A DNA stretch of 15,594 nt from Treponema sp. (lineage in GTDB: Bacteria > Spirochaetota > Spirochaetia > Treponematales > Breznakiellaceae): the NCBI GenBank assembly GCA_031290325.1, contig JAITNU010000049.1, positions 1 to 15,594 of the forward strand, in the 5' to 3' direction. The first letter of the stretch is position 1, and the number at the start of each line of letters is the position of its first letter. Below are positions 15,502 to 15,594 of this stretch, piece by piece. Under the pieces are notes generated by a model. It saw nothing but the letters and a program-made list of their open reading frames with translations. It searched no databases and was not told where the DNA came from. The translations under genes were made by a program, and so were the position numbers.

Positions 15502-15594
15502 TTATATTTTTAACGCACTTAATGACCTAATGGCTTCCTGGGTCATGCGGTCACAACGTTCGTTAAACGTATCCCCTGCATGACCTTTAACCCA
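15502..15594 (-). CDS. rnhA: Ribonuclease HI, C-terminal fragment (runs off the window)
   Basis: The last 30 codons of a minus-strand gene whose 5' part lies beyond the window edge. It reads WVKGHAGDTFNERCDRMTQE and then about ten residues to TAA at 15502-15504. This matches the RNase HI C-terminus (E. coli WVKGHAGHPENERCDELA), including the His of KGHAG and the catalytic Asp of NERCD. The enzyme removes RNA from RNA-DNA hybrids. The fragment ends about 13 residues after the catalytic Asp, shorter than the E. coli tail. The visible part is intact; nothing can be said of the rest. Confidence 0.85.
   Translation of the reverse strand, partial: WVKGHAGDTFNERCDRMTQEAIRSLSALKI

Overview
The window looks like chromosome from a host-associated spirochaete, most likely a Treponema of the termite-gut type. 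This is inferred from gene style: a lipoprotein with a relaxed lipobox paired with a LysM protein, an RND / LolA-like / beta-barrel export set, and moderate, mosaic GC. No rRNA or other phylogenetic marker is present, so the assignment is tentative. I see no tRNA, rRNA, CRISPR array, insertion sequence or phage gene.

Layout. (1) 203-5633: a TetR-family regulator (minus strand) diverges from a three-gene operon (plus strand). That operon encodes a 12-helix RND/MMPL-type inner-membrane exporter, a periplasmic LolA-like carrier and an outer-membrane beta-barrel protein. Together they would form a route across the whole envelope for a hydrophobic substrate, probably controlled by the regulator. 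The 172-bp divergent gap holds overlapping -10-like elements and a perfect 6-4-6 inverted repeat. (2) 5810-9981: a tightly coupled operon of an exported protein with 14 near-identical WD40 repeats (two seven-bladed propellers), an archaeal-type CobT-like phosphoribosyltransferase (TIGR00303 family) and a HAD phosphatase. The WD40 stop codon lies inside the cobT Shine-Dalgarno, and cobT and the HAD gene overlap by four bases. (3) 10059-13202: an 847-residue protein joining an RNA polymerase alpha-CTD-like domain, a sigma region 4.2-like helix-turn-helix and about four tandem repeats of roughly 134 residues, followed after 18 bp by a Nudix hydrolase. (4) 13199-15390, minus strand: a lipoprotein gene and a LysM-domain gene in one operon, converging on the Nudix gene with interlocked stop codons. 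(5) 15502-15594, minus strand: the 3' end of RNase HI, running off the window.

Most notable points: the alpha-CTD/sigma-4/tandem-repeat protein, which carries two promoter-reading modules but no sigma region 2; the 14-repeat propeller protein, which keeps the C-terminal module I associate with WD40-caspase proteins but has no caspase; the CobT-HAD pair, which could perform two consecutive steps of cobamide lower-ligand activation; and the complete envelope-spanning export set. No gene-free stretch exceeds about 200 bases.
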